A DNA stretch of 64,000 nt. Origin: Phanerochaete sordida. Lineage: Eukaryota > Basidiomycota > Agaricomycetes > Polyporales > Phanerochaetaceae. Below the pieces are notes generated by a model. That model ran no database searches. It was not told where the DNA came from and saw only the letters and a program-made list of their open reading frames with translations. This document shows, one piece after another, positions 47,871 through 58,989 of this stretch. A program made the position numbers and the translations under genes. The stretch covers positions 62,001 through 126,000 of the forward strand of contig BPQB01000019.1 of NCBI GenBank assembly GCA_019973155.2, given 5' to 3'. Numbering within the stretch: position 1 is the stretch's first letter; the number at the start of each line of letters is the position of its first letter.

Positions 47871-48688
47871 TCCCAAAGGGTTGAAGAGTGAGTCAAACGA
47901 TGTGGACGTCAGTTGAAGGTGTTTCTGGTGGTGATATTGACCTGGCAAGTGGTGTCCGCGAGGCTTGACGGTGTGGGTGAAACAAGGCGAGCACGTTCCC
48001 GTTGGCAACGATCTCAATCGTGATCAGGATAGCCTTGAGACAAGATTATACGGCCCAGACGTAAAGAAAGTGGTGTCGTCGTCGTAGCCGACAGTGAAGA
48101 GGGACGCAGCAGAGGTATGGGGGGACGTGCTCGTCGCGCTCGCCTGTGAGGTCGAGGTCAAAGTCGTTGAGTGCTACTGTTGTCGTTGCACGCTTAACCG
48201 AGACGCTGCCAAATTGGGACGATCGATCTTATGTAAGCCCCAAATATGAAGGGCTGCCCGAAAACGGAGCTGGATATTTATTTCCTCTGAGGACCCGGCC
48301 ACCGAGAACGTCCAAGATAGCCTTTACAAACGACGCAGATCATTCTAAAACGCCGTCGAAGTCGCACGAGGCACGGTATGATGCTGCTGCACGCCTGCGT
48401 GCACAGGGTGGGAAACGGGCCCTGACTTGCGATTTGTAGGGTAGTAGAAAAATTCTAGGGAGCCACAAATACTCTAGCTATCTCACGGCAGCAGAAGAGG
48501 AGGCAAAAACCTCCGAGGATCTCGAGCAAAGCGAGACCGAGCTCGTGATGCACATGTCACGCGCATAATTACCGTGACAGCCCGTGTCGGGCGTGACCGA
48601 GGACGCGAACCACCTTGTCCGCGACCGCCCTGTCCCCCTCGTATCGCTTCGGCTCATGGTCGCAGTCAGTTCAGAGCGTTGACGAATC
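47871..48688. promoter_or_regulatory. Divergent promoter region (PAK / RAD9)
   Basis: 818 bp between the divergent start codons at 47870 and 48689. It must contain both promoters and 5' leaders. I see no clear TATA element or further gene. Confidence 0.5.
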
Positions 48689-50750
48689 ATGCAAGCCACT
48701 CTCGATGCTGCATCTCTCAAACGTACGTTCTCCTTACAGCGACGCATCGCGCCACGCTGACTCGCAGCGCAGATTTAACGCGAGCTCTGGCCTGTCTCGC
48801 GCGGTACGGGGAAGATATGGTCTTGTACGCGACGCGCCAGCACATGGTTATCTCTGCAACAAACTCTTCGCTCTCAGCATACTGTCGGTTCAGATACCAC
48901 CAGCAGTTCTTCTCGCGCTACACGGTACAAGAGGATCCCACCTGGGACATGAAAGACGACACTATCATAGTTTCAGGGCAGCTGCAGGTCAAGGCACGCA
49001 CACATATCCTATGGCTATGGCTGCAGCTGTGAAGACTGACGCGCATATAGTCACTGCTTTCGAGCCTCAAGTCCGTTACAGTCGCGAAGTCAGTCGAGCG
49101 TTGTGAGCTCACGGTCACGGAAGGCGGGGCCGCCCAGCAGCTCGACGAGGAGGAGAATGACAGCCTGTCGAGCAAATTGATTGTGCGTTTACACTGCAAG
49201 CACGGTAATTCTGCTGTCTGAGGCACCGTTGTACCGTCCAGCCTCAGGCATTCCTCTGACTTAAACTCTGCAGGGATTGTCAAGACGCATCGGCTACTAC
49301 TTAACCACGCCACAAACCTGATGAGCCCGGGTGTACTTAATCCTGCCCAGGAGTCGAAGCTTACCATAGGGGCAAGGTCGCTCAAGGAGCTCCTGGACCA
49401 CTTCCCAATCGCAAGAGGACCGAAAAGTGATCCACAGATAATAGTGACTCTTGGAGACGATGAAGTCATTCTTAAAGCTCAGGAATCTTCACTTGATACG
49501 AGTGGTGGGTATCCTGTCCTTTTGCTATGCATGTTGCTCACAACACGCTAGTGAAAGGCCAGCTGGCTACTGAGCTGTCTATCAGCCCGGCTGAGTTCGA
49601 AGCGTATGATGTGTTTGAGCCACCGTTCACAGTCTGCCTGCATCTGAAAGAACTAATGGTACGTGTCTCGCGCTTCTGCTCAATCTGCTCGGCGGTGGAG
49701 AATCAGATAGCTTGCGGGATCGCCGCGCACGGATCCTTGCCAGCCGGTAAGCGATGGAACGGAAAATACGTGTGGGAAGCATTCGCTTGTCTCTTGCGAT
49801 GATGCGCGGGTGTCGTATCACGGCACGGTGTACTTTCAGCATGGCTCGGTACCAGTTGCAGGCTGCGACTAACCATTTCTGCGCAGGCCACCCTCGCCTT
49901 CGCCGAGTCGCAAGCCCTCACGCTCGACCTACGCTTCACAGAGCCCTCCGCCCCGGTCTTCATCGACATCGACGGCGACCTCTCCGAGACGCTCTTCGTC
50001 ATCGCGACGAGCGAGGTGCGCGAGGAGGACATCCCCGCCGGCGTGCCGCCGCGTGCGCGCTCGGCGCGCGCCGACAGCCTGCAGCCGCGCGGCCGCAAGC
50101 GCGAGCTCGAGTCCGCCGAGCCCGAGCCGCGCGGGCTCGTCACGCCCGGGAGCGCGCGGCGCAAGCCGCAGAAGGTCGTCGTGCGCGCCGACCGCGAGAG
50201 CATGTCGCGCTCGCTCGCGAGCCAGAGCAGCCGCGGGTCCGTCGCGCGCGCGATGGCGCCGCCGGCGCCGCCCGCGCAGCACGGCTTTGCGGGTGCGCCG
50301 CCCTCGTCGAACCCGTTCGCGCCGCCGCCGACGCCGCCGCCCCCGCGCGAGCGCGACCCGCTGTTCTCGCAGGAGCCGCTCTTCCTGCCCGGCTCGCAGG
50401 TGCCGCTGTCGCAGGCGGCCGCCGCGGCGGTGCGCGAGTCGGGGCTCGGCATCGAGAACATGGACGAGGCGGAGTTCGCGGCGATGATGGACGACGAGGG
50501 CGAGGAGGTCGGCGTCGGCGCGCCTGCGCGCGGCGCGAGCGCGGACGCGGACGAGGGCGAGGAGCGCGACGAGCTCGAGGACGAGGAGATGCGCGAGAGC
50601 AGCTTCGGGCTGTACGACGACGCGCACACGGAGTTCGCGCCCACGCAGGGGGACGTGAGTGCGAAGGTGCGTCGTGTTTTCTGCGCGCGTGACGTGCGCT
50701 GGCTGACGGGGGTAAATGCGCAGACATTTAGGCCTCTCTTCGACGACTAG
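48689..50750 (+). CDS. RAD9: DNA damage checkpoint clamp subunit Rad9
   Basis: Seven exons: 48689..48722, 48773..48987, 49051..49204, 49274..49504, 49552..49658, 49887..50666, 50724..50750; 515 aa. The PCNA-like part carries MQATLDAASLKHLTRALACL, RFRYHQQFFSRY, KSVERCELTV, LLNHATNLMSP, SLKELLDHFPIARGPKSD, ELSISPAEFEAYDV and ATLAFAESQALTLDLRF. The C-terminal tail from about 290 is disordered, rich in Pro, Ala and Asp/Glu, with a TPGSARR-type phosphosite region, and ends in TFRPLFDD from a 27-nt last exon. Rad9 with Rad1 and Hus1 forms the 9-1-1 clamp that activates the ATR-type kinase through its phosphorylated tail. Intron 5 is 228 nt, four times the usual size. The tail exon is extremely GC-rich. 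Confidence 0.92.
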
Positions 50751-51710
50751 GCTATTTCTGGGCACGCCCAATGCTTCGCTGGACGCGTCATCGGAATGTA
50801 CTGTACACGCAGTGCGCTGCGGCCAGGCCTGTATTCTAATTGGGATTTTGGCACTCCCGGAAGTGTCTACAGAAGGAGGTGGGGGCACGTCGATGGTGCG
50901 GCGACGAGTGGGTGGGACCGTGCTTCCGGCAGGGTGGTAGGGGCACGCCGCATCGTTGTGCTTCAATGTGCGCGCGTATGCCCATGGGGATGCGCCTGGG
51001 TCTCAGACCGGAACACTGCCAAGAGGGCAGCTGACCTTCGTTTGTGCGCAAGGCAAAGTCAGCGAGGGTCAAGTACTGCGGGATTTGTGCAGATGCTGTG
51101 TGTCGAATTGTCAGCTAGGTCAACGAGCGTGGCGCAGCGCGAGGTTTCCGACAAGCGCTGTTCGCGCGACGTCTTCAATCTCCTCGAAAGTGGACTCATA
51201 GCCAAATATTTCATCGTGTGCGTCACCAAACCTTGCAGCTCGAACACTAGCGCCATGTAGGCTTGCTAGGATGCGCGATACATTGTAGAGGGCCACGGGG
51301 TACGTCACGGGCGTGGAGCAGACCCTGGAATGCTACGGCCGTGGCGACAGGTGGCGACCTGCGCCCCGACGGCGCGCGGGCGATGGTGCGACTGGCATAC
51401 ATTCATGCATGAGTCATGGTGGCTAGCGATACAGGTGTGCGAGCGCAATTAGCTCTAGGTCGTGTTACTTTCTCTGCGCTACTGTCCGTGCCGTCCCCGC
51501 GTGTCCGTGTCTCCCCCGCCCGCCTCTAGCACTCGTGTACTGTACAATGGGTAGCAATGGATCGTGATGCAATATGTGCGTGTGTGTCCTTGTGTTCGTG
51601 ATATGTCTGGGTCGTGATGTCCTGCGTGCGCCCGTCAGCCTCCCGTTCGCCTGCACACGCGCACGCAGCTACTCACATGCGTTCGTCAGCAGTCGTCGAG
51701 ACGCGTGCGC
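50751..51710. other. Intergenic region after RAD9
   Basis: 960 bp holding the RAD9 3' UTR and the 3' flank of the small minus-strand candidate. No coding signal is seen. Confidence 0.45.
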
Positions 51711-51962
51711 TCAGAGCATCGCGACGGCGCCCGCGGGCGCGTGCGGCACGGCGCCGCCCGTCTTGAAGACGTGCCGGAGGTCGAAACTGCTCTTCTTGCG
51801 GCGCACCGTGCGCAGCGGGCGCGGCGCGCGCCCGTTCCAATACTCGGGTGCCGGCGGCGCGGCAGGCTCGTCGCCGCCGCTGGGGAACGCGACGAATGCG
51901 TTCTCGGTAGGGATGGATGCGGGTGCGGCGGGCTCGTGTGCGGGGTGGTGCGGGAGCGTCAT
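51711..51962 (-). CDS. Small hypothetical protein, 83 aa
   Basis: A single exon on the minus strand from ATG at 51962 to stop at 51711. The product is Pro/Ala-rich at first, then has a compact polar segment PEYWNGRAPRPLRTVRR followed by KKSSFDLRHVFKTG. The same frame stays open far upstream, but that part lies beyond a TATA-like element and looks like GC-driven openness, so I start at the ATG. A TATATA element lies about 160 bp upstream on the same strand. I do not recognise a family. It may be a real small gene or only an open frame in GC-rich DNA. Confidence 0.4.
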   Translation of the reverse strand: MTLPHHPAHEPAAPASIPTENAFVAFPSGGDEPAAPPAPEYWNGRAPRPLRTVRRKKSSFDLRHVFKTGGAVPHAPAGAVAML

Positions 51963-54357
51963 CGTCGTTGCGGGGGCGTGTATATGCGGGGCGTGTGTAC
52001 GGGTCAAATACGGGCGGCGATAGCGCGTCGTGTATGGCAGTCTATCGCGGGGAGGGCGCGAAACCAGGGAGGGAGGGCGGTGCGGGGAGGCTGGGTTGGC
52101 GCCCGGGGCGCGGGGGCCTATATACGCTGGCCGCCGTGCACACGGATTTGGGCGCGGGGTGTGCTGGAAGGATGACGTCGGCAGGCGAAACTGTCGCGGC
52201 GGTCCACGGGCGATCGAGCCCCGCGGAGCACAGCGCACCCCCGTTCGCACCGCCGGCTCCCCCTGGGGCTTCTGCGCCAACTCTATCGAAATGGCCCCGC
52301 GGCCGAGGGCCCTCGCTTCTGCGATCTGCACTCGCCGGCCTGGGGCTCGCCCTCGTCGTCGTGTGCGCCGTGCGCCGACGGCAGCCTGCGCACCTCGAAT
52401 TGCCTCGGCCGCGTGCTCCCCTCTGGGCGCGCGGGCACTCAGGAGCCTCGCTGCCGGTCGGCGGCACCCGGGGCTGCCAGCACAGGTATTTCTGGAATTA
52501 AATGTCGGTGCTGCTCGGGACAGCGGCTTTAGCCAGGCACACGACGGACCAAGGACGCCTCCCGGCGCAGCGTGTGACGGGGCAGTCCGCGCAACGCTGG
52601 CGGACACGGACCTACAGCTCGTCCTCCGCAGCAGCGGACCATCCGAAGGGCGTCCGACGCGCCTGCTGCGCGCGCTGTGGTCGCTTCTCGCCGTGGTCGT
52701 GTGTCCGGTGTTCTGGCCGCACTGGGCCCGGGGGTCGCCCACGCAGGTTACGCTGTGGCCTCGGCGTGCGGTGCGGGCGGAGGTAGGACACGTTTCCGCC
52801 TCGCGAGCGCGCCTGGGCATGGTGGCGTGGGAGATCACCAGATTGGCGCCAGCCCGCCCGCGCATAAAGCGCAAAATTTTCTCGTGTGCTCGACGACCAT
52901 CCTCGACGTTCGACCGGCCTCCGACGCCTTCAAGACCCTGCAATCCACGCTCCCCGTTCGTTGCCGCGTCTTGCAGCGCGTCGGTCGTCGACCACCTCTT
53001 CTTCGCGTTTCCTTTCCGATGGCCTCTTTCTGCCCGAGCAGTGCTTTACGCATCCACCCTGCATTCGGTTCTGGTGAAGGGCCAAGAGCAATCCACGTCT
53101 GTCGTCTAATCAACGAACAGTCGGACACAATAAAAAGTGCTGACTCCAGACAAGGGAGTCTGTCACGATTGAGTCGTGCCGCATATTCTTCTGTGCCACG
53201 TAGTAGTCTGCCTCGCGTCCAATACACTGCTCTTCACGATATCATTGCCATTGACGGTGCACTGGAAGAAAGGTTGCGACTTACAGGGGAGTTCTCAATA
53301 CCCTACGTATCTTCGGTAGAGGTGGGCACACGCGCTGGAAGGTCCAACTCTCCATGCTGTGTCCACTTGCGCCGTTAGTTTGCTTCACACCGCCGGTATC
53401 CACGAGAGGACTGTCGTAGCTCGTAGCCAATTGAGACGGCACATGACCCTATGGTGCGCGACGGGTACGCTGGCAAATAGGAGCCCATTTTAGCCCAGGG
53501 TTTGACGATAAGGACATCTTCAGCCCATTTCGGACCTGCTCAGGATGTGACCTGGCCTGAAGATGTTGCACCGAGCTGGAGCGATGGGAAGGCTTTCATA
53601 GTCTCCGTCGCCATTCCCCGTCATGTCGGTGTCCGCTCTCCGCCGACGAAAGGGGTGCGGGAGCAAACACGGGGCAACGAAAGGCGCACGCGCGCTAGTG
53701 ACGTGGAAAAGTGAAACGGAGCGTCTCCTCGATCTTCCGTGCGCCGTGGCGGCTGCCACGAAGACTTCAAAGTCTCTCCAGCGCAAACGTTATCTTCGCA
53801 CTTCGCAGATCCAGGGTGTATCTGGGCGCCGGTTTGCGCGGCGCCGCAGGCAACTCACGGCCCCTTCTGAAAGCTTGAACGCAGCAGCCATCGCGGGCTG
53901 CCGCGGCAAAGCATCGGCATTGCAGCGCAAGCGGTAGCGTGCTACCCATGCATGCAGGGAAGCACTCCCCGGTCGGTTCTCGTGACGATTCTGCTGCACC
54001 TTCCTGCCCTGACCATTTCATTTACCACGAAGATGGCTTAGATACGGCCCTCGAATCATCGCAGATTCCGAAGGCGTGGCCTCTACTGCTCGCCGACATG
54101 TCGCAGCCGACAGGCCCCGACGCTGTCGCGCACACGGCGCGGGGGCATGACTGCGAGGGCCTTCACACGTCACGCTCGCTCCGCGCTGTCACAAATATCT
54201 AGTGGCCGAATGAATATTGCAAACGAGGGCACGTCTGGCCATTTCCGCGTTTGGCAAGTGACCATCGTCCTCTGTATTGATGCATGGAAGCCTGCCCCGT
54301 GAAGGTGTGTTCGCTTCCATGTATATTGTTTGTGTCTCATATTTACGTGCAGGTTTG
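51963..54357. other. Long GC-rich region without an assignable gene
   Basis: About 2.4 kb. Between 52030 and 53300 both strands carry long open frames (up to about 360 codons) because stop codons are rare in GC-rich DNA. The translations are Arg/Pro/Ala-rich and mutually overlapping, with no motif or splice structure that favours one. Its right end is the promoter of the dioxygenase gene. Confidence 0.5.
52119..52124 (-). promoter_or_regulatory. Candidate TATA box of the small 83-aa gene
   Basis: TATATA in otherwise very GC-rich sequence, about 160 bp upstream of the ATG at 51962 on the minus strand. The isolation of the AT-rich motif makes it notable. Confidence 0.4.
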
Positions 54358-54364
54358 TATAAAG
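54358..54364 (+). promoter_or_regulatory. TATA box of the dioxygenase gene
   Basis: TATAAAG, 82 bp upstream of the ATG at 54446, the same spacing as in the tmpA-like gene. Confidence 0.65.
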
Positions 54365-54445
54365 GCACGCCGAGTTTTTCCGCTGGGACCCCAGCCCCTC
54401 GTCGTTGTCTCCCTCGCTCCTTCTCCACCACCCAAGTCCGCTGAG

Positions 54446-57400
54446 ATGGCCACCTCGGCGAAAGGCCCCTCGAAACATGTCCACAGGGCTTCAAGCTACA
54501 CTGTACGTCGCTCCTACGCCCTCGCACGCAACTCAAGTTGACAATCATCGCTCGCAAGAGTGCTCCTCATGATGCACACGAAGACGATAGCTTCCACGCG
54601 AGCTTGAAAGTCATTGACCACTTCCGTCAAACGGTGAGCCCGCTCGCGACTCACACGACCGTATGCAAAAATCTCACGCGTTGTCTACAGATCATGAAGG
54701 ACCTGTCCATGATAGATATCGCTTCTATAGTACGCCCGCATTTCATATCGACGGAGATTGGCAGCGCTGACGCTCCGCAAAGCCTGGCATTATCGACGCC
54801 ATCAAACATAGCGATGCTATTGATGACAGGAAATTCCTGGTGAGCGCCACCGCTCGTCATTTCCGCTCATGCGCTGACTTCGTGCACAGCTGGAACATCT
54901 GTTGATGTTCCTGTCCAAGCTGCCCGAGGGACCGCTCTCCACCTCCCTGCAAAACCGCGTTATCGAGCTCCGTATGTTACAAGATTTTGTCCACGACACC
55001 GCCGCTGACAGGATATCTAGTCTACAACGACCTTCCGCACCCACCGAGCACGTACATTGGCAACCAGTACGCCTTCCGCACGGCGGACGGCTCCTACAAC
55101 AATGTCACAGATCCGGACATGGGCAAGGCAGGCACCCCGTACTCGCGCAGTGTTCAGCAAGCACACCCGCTCGGGCGCAGGGAGATGCCAGACGCGGGCC
55201 TGATTTTCGACACGCTGCTCCGGCGCGAGAAGGTGAAGCTTGTCGCCAAAACGGCCTAGCGCGCCACTGATTGTATGCGCCGCAGTTCGTCGAGCACCCG
55301 GCCGGCCTGTCAAGCATGATGTTCTCGTTCGCCGCGCTCGTCATCCACACGTACGCCGATCATGCATGCTGCGCGAGGAATGGTGACAAACAGCGATCCG
55401 CAGGGTCTTCCGCACGTCGCACGAGAACGTGAGCATCAACGAGACGTCGTCCTACGTCGACCTCGCGCCGCTGTATGGCTGCAACGCGGACGCGCAGAAG
55501 AAGATCCGCGTGTTCGACGGCCGCGGCGTGCTCTACCCCGACACCTTCTCTGAGGACCGGCTCATGCTGCTCCCGCCCGCTGTGTGCGTCCTCCTCGTGC
55601 TTTTTAGCAGGAACCACAACGTCAGTTTTTTCCATTCATCATCTGTAAACGATCTTGACGCGTGATTATCGCAGTACATCGCCCGCAAGCTCCTGGAGAT
55701 CAACGAGCGCGGTACATGGACCGAGCCAGACGCCATCCCGGCGGACGACCAGGAGCGCACCAAGAAGATCGCGCAGCAGGACGAGGAGATCTACCAGACC
55801 GCGCGGCTGATTAACTGCGCGTGGTTCGGCACCGCGATCTTCTCGGACTACTTCAGCGCGATCTTGGGCCTGGTGCGGCAGGGGAGCAGCTGGAGCCTGA
55901 ACCCGTTCGGGGTGAGTGACGCGTATTGGTGGGGTGTGGGCGAGGCTGAGATGGGGTATGCTGCAGGAAATACGTAACGAGGACCGCACGCTGTTTGAGC
56001 GAGGCCGCGGGAACGTGTGCAGTGTCGAGGTGAGTGTCGCGCATCCGTACCTCTACATGCCCTGACAAGGTGTGCCAGTTCAACTGCTTGTACCGCTGGC
56101 ATGCGACCACTTCGCAGTGTAAGCGATTCAGTCAACCACCTCATCACGAGCTGACTGGGTGATATCTTTCAGACGACGAGAACTGGGTCGAGAAGCTGAC
56201 GGCGCACCTCTTCCAAAACCGCGATCCGGACACCCTTACTCCGATGGACCTCAAGAAAGCGCTGGTGGAGATCCAGGCGACGGAGCCGGATGTCACCCAC
56301 TGGACTTTCGGCAACATGCAGAGGCAGACGGAGGGGCCATACAAGGGCTGGTTCAAGGACGAAGACCTCGCTCAGATCCTGATGCTCGCGTACGTCAATA
56401 GCTTGGTGCCCGTGACGTTCCAGTACTGACAGGGGACCCCGCAGGACCGAGCATCCGGCTGGAGCTTTTGGAGCCCGTCATACACCTAGCTGCATGCGTC
56501 TCCACGAGGTTATGGGCATTGAGGCGTCCCGTCGGTGGGGCTGTTGTTCTTTGAACGACTTCCGGAAGGTATGTACTCCTAGGGTGCTTGGTGCCGACTC
56601 TAAATCCTCACCACGCATATAGTTCCTGGGCTTGAAGCGTAAGTTGGCCCGTAAAGACCCGTGACATCCTGCTGACACTCAAGATAGCCTACGCGACATT
56701 CTTGGAGTGGAACTCCAACAAAGAAATCGCAAATGCCGCGGAGAAGCTGTATGGCGACATCGACCATCTCGAGCTGTACACTGGCCTCCAGGCTGAAGAG
56801 GCCAAGCCTGTCATGGACGGCGCCGGACTCTGCCCTTGTGAGTGTACAATCCTGCCCGCCAGAGCCGCCGTATTGACCGCATACACGCAGCATACACCGT
56901 CAGCCGGGCCATCCTCGCCGACGCCATCGCGCTGACGCGCGGCGACCGCTTCTTCACGGCGGACTACACGCCGTTCAACCTGACGTCGTGGGGCTTCCAG
57001 GACTGCCAGCGCGACCCGAGCGCACCGGGGTACGGCAGCACGCTCGGCCGGCTCTTCATGCGCACGCTCCCGAACCACTACAACGCGGACAGCACGTACA
57101 CGTGGTTCCCGCTCATGACGCCGCAGGCGATGGAGAAGGTCCTCAAGGGCCTCGGCGACATCGACCTCTACAACATGCAGCGCCCGAGCGCCGGCGAGGA
57201 CGTGCTCGACCTCGCCGAGTACCGCGACGCCGCGCAGGTGCTCGGCGGCGGCGCGTTTGTGCCCCTCACCGAGGGCCGCGCGGCGGACGTCATCCGCGGC
57301 AAGGGGTGAGTGCGCCGCGCCCTCCGTGCTGCGCCGCTGCTGACGCGCCAGTTGCCAGGTTCTTCCTCGCGTCGAGCGACCCCGCGGCCGCGCGCCGCGG

Positions 57401-58911
57401 ACAGGAGGCCATGCTCCAGGCCCTCACCGGCGCCCCCGGGTCCGAGGAGAAGATCACGGAGTTCTTCTTCGCGAAGACGGGCGAGTTGATGGCGAAGGAG
57501 TCGTGGAGCGTGTCCAAGAAGCAGGTCCGGAACGTGGACATCGTCCGGGACGTCCTCAAGTACGTCCCGATCTACTGGGCGAGCGATGTGGTGAGTCTGC
57601 TGGTGCAGTGGCGGCATGATGTATGTGGCTGATAGGTGGTGTTAGGCGGGCATTCGCCTGAGCGACGTCGACGCGGACGGGAGCTTCACGCCGAAGAAGC
57701 TGTTCGACATGCTGACCGAGATCTACGAGTGAGCGTCCCGCGCCCCGCCTCTGTCTAGCCAACTAACCGCGCCATAGGTTCATGTTCCTGGACTTTGAGG
57801 CGTCCAAGTACATGAACATGGTGAAGAGCGTCCGCGGACACGTCGGCGTGCTCCTCAAGCACATCAAGGCCGTGCACTCCAGCGGGGTGAGTCCCTGCAA
57901 GGCCCTGAGCGTGGACACGCATCTGATAGGCCGCGCGATGGTAGACGCTTTCGAGCCTTGTTTCGGCCTTCGCCAGCCTTTTCGTCGGCCAAAAAGACGA
58001 CTGGCACGCCCGTTTCGCCGCCCTCGGCTACGACGACGACACCCTCGCGAACTCGATCCTCGCGGTCCTCGTCGGCTGCAGCGTCGAGCTGTCCCAGGGT
58101 GCGTCCTCCTCATCACGTATGATCATGGCCTATCGCTGACCTGATGCGGTAGCCCTCATCCACACCGTCAACTTCTACCTCGACGAGAACACGACTGGCC
58201 AGGTGAAGATCAACGGTGTCAGCGGTTCCAGCAAGCCGAACGAGAAGGCGCAGGAACTGCAGGGCATCGCGTTAGAAGCACTTCGTGAGTCGCCTTCACC
58301 TACGCGTGGTTGACGTCAGCTAACAAGAATGTAGGTCTCGACCCTCCTTTCGCTGGTGTCTACCGCGAAGCCATAGCCGCACAGAAGGTCGGCCGCCTGT
58401 CCATTCCCGCTGGCGGCAAAGTCTTCGTCAACGTCTCCAAGGCGAACATGGACGTAAGTCTTTCGTGCCTCCTGATGCACTTGCAGATTTGCTCACTTCT
58501 GCGGCAGCCCGATGTCTTCCCTGACCCCGCATCCGTGAACCCGAACCGCTCGGGCAGGGGCCGGTACATGGTCTCGGACGGCTCGGCGCTGTGCCTCGGC
58601 CTCGACTTGACGTCGAAGATCGCGGCTGAGGTGCTACGCGCCGTGTGGAGCTTCAAGAACGTCCGCCGTGCTTCCGGACAGTCGGGTGTCCTCAGGCGGT
58701 CAGTACAGTCTAAGCACCTTTGTGCGACAAAAACTGATTCGCGTCATCACGCCAGATACAAGTCCGACACGATGAGGACGAGCAACTGGATGTACCTCAA
58801 TCAGGCGCAGCAGCAGAGTCCTTGGGCAACGTCCATGGTGCTTCAGGTGCGCAGTAGCCTGGTCCCGACCTCAGCTTTCGCTGACATGGGCCTTCGCAGT
58901 ACGACTGCTGA
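54446..58911 (+). CDS. ppo: Psi-factor-producing-type fatty-acid dioxygenase fused to P450 domain
   Basis: Twenty-five exons: 54446..54502, 54559..54633, 54691..54729, 54783..54839, 54890..54971, 55021..55232, 55286..55350, 55404..55620, 55675..55911, 55967..56029, 56079..56118, 56173..56389, 56445..56568, 56623..56638, 56688..56837, 56891..57305, 57359..57590, 57646..57728, 57778..57886, 57945..58098, 58153..58284, 58335..58453, 58508..58698, 58756..58846, 58900..58911; 1062 aa. The N-terminal half is an animal-peroxidase-type domain: distal His195 (LVIHTVFRT), NETSSYVDLAPLYG, FSRNHNYIA, and Tyr373 with proximal His376 in LYRWHATTS. The C-terminal half is P450-like with ExxR (EALR, 923-926) and heme-ligand Cys994 (SALCLGLD). 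Such enzymes oxidise C18 fatty acids to hydroperoxides and may isomerise them to diols, giving oxylipins that control development. No signal peptide is seen. Stops of this gene and the S41 gene are 78 bp apart. Confidence 0.95.
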
Positions 58912-58989
58912 AAACGAGACAATCACGACTCGAGATAATGATTATGACGACGCTTCTTTTGTTGACAATACTCTACGACGACATATGAA

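Noticed and set aside
51711..52943. 410-codon open frame on the minus strand
   Set aside because: Only the last 83 codons follow a good ATG and have a structured-looking composition. The rest is Arg/Pro-rich, overlaps long frames on the other strand and lies beyond a TATA-like element, so it is probably GC-driven openness.
55404..58911. Dioxygenase region as two separate genes (peroxidase and P450)
   Set aside because: All exon phases connect without a stop between the domains, and the order and length match known single-chain fusions of this family.
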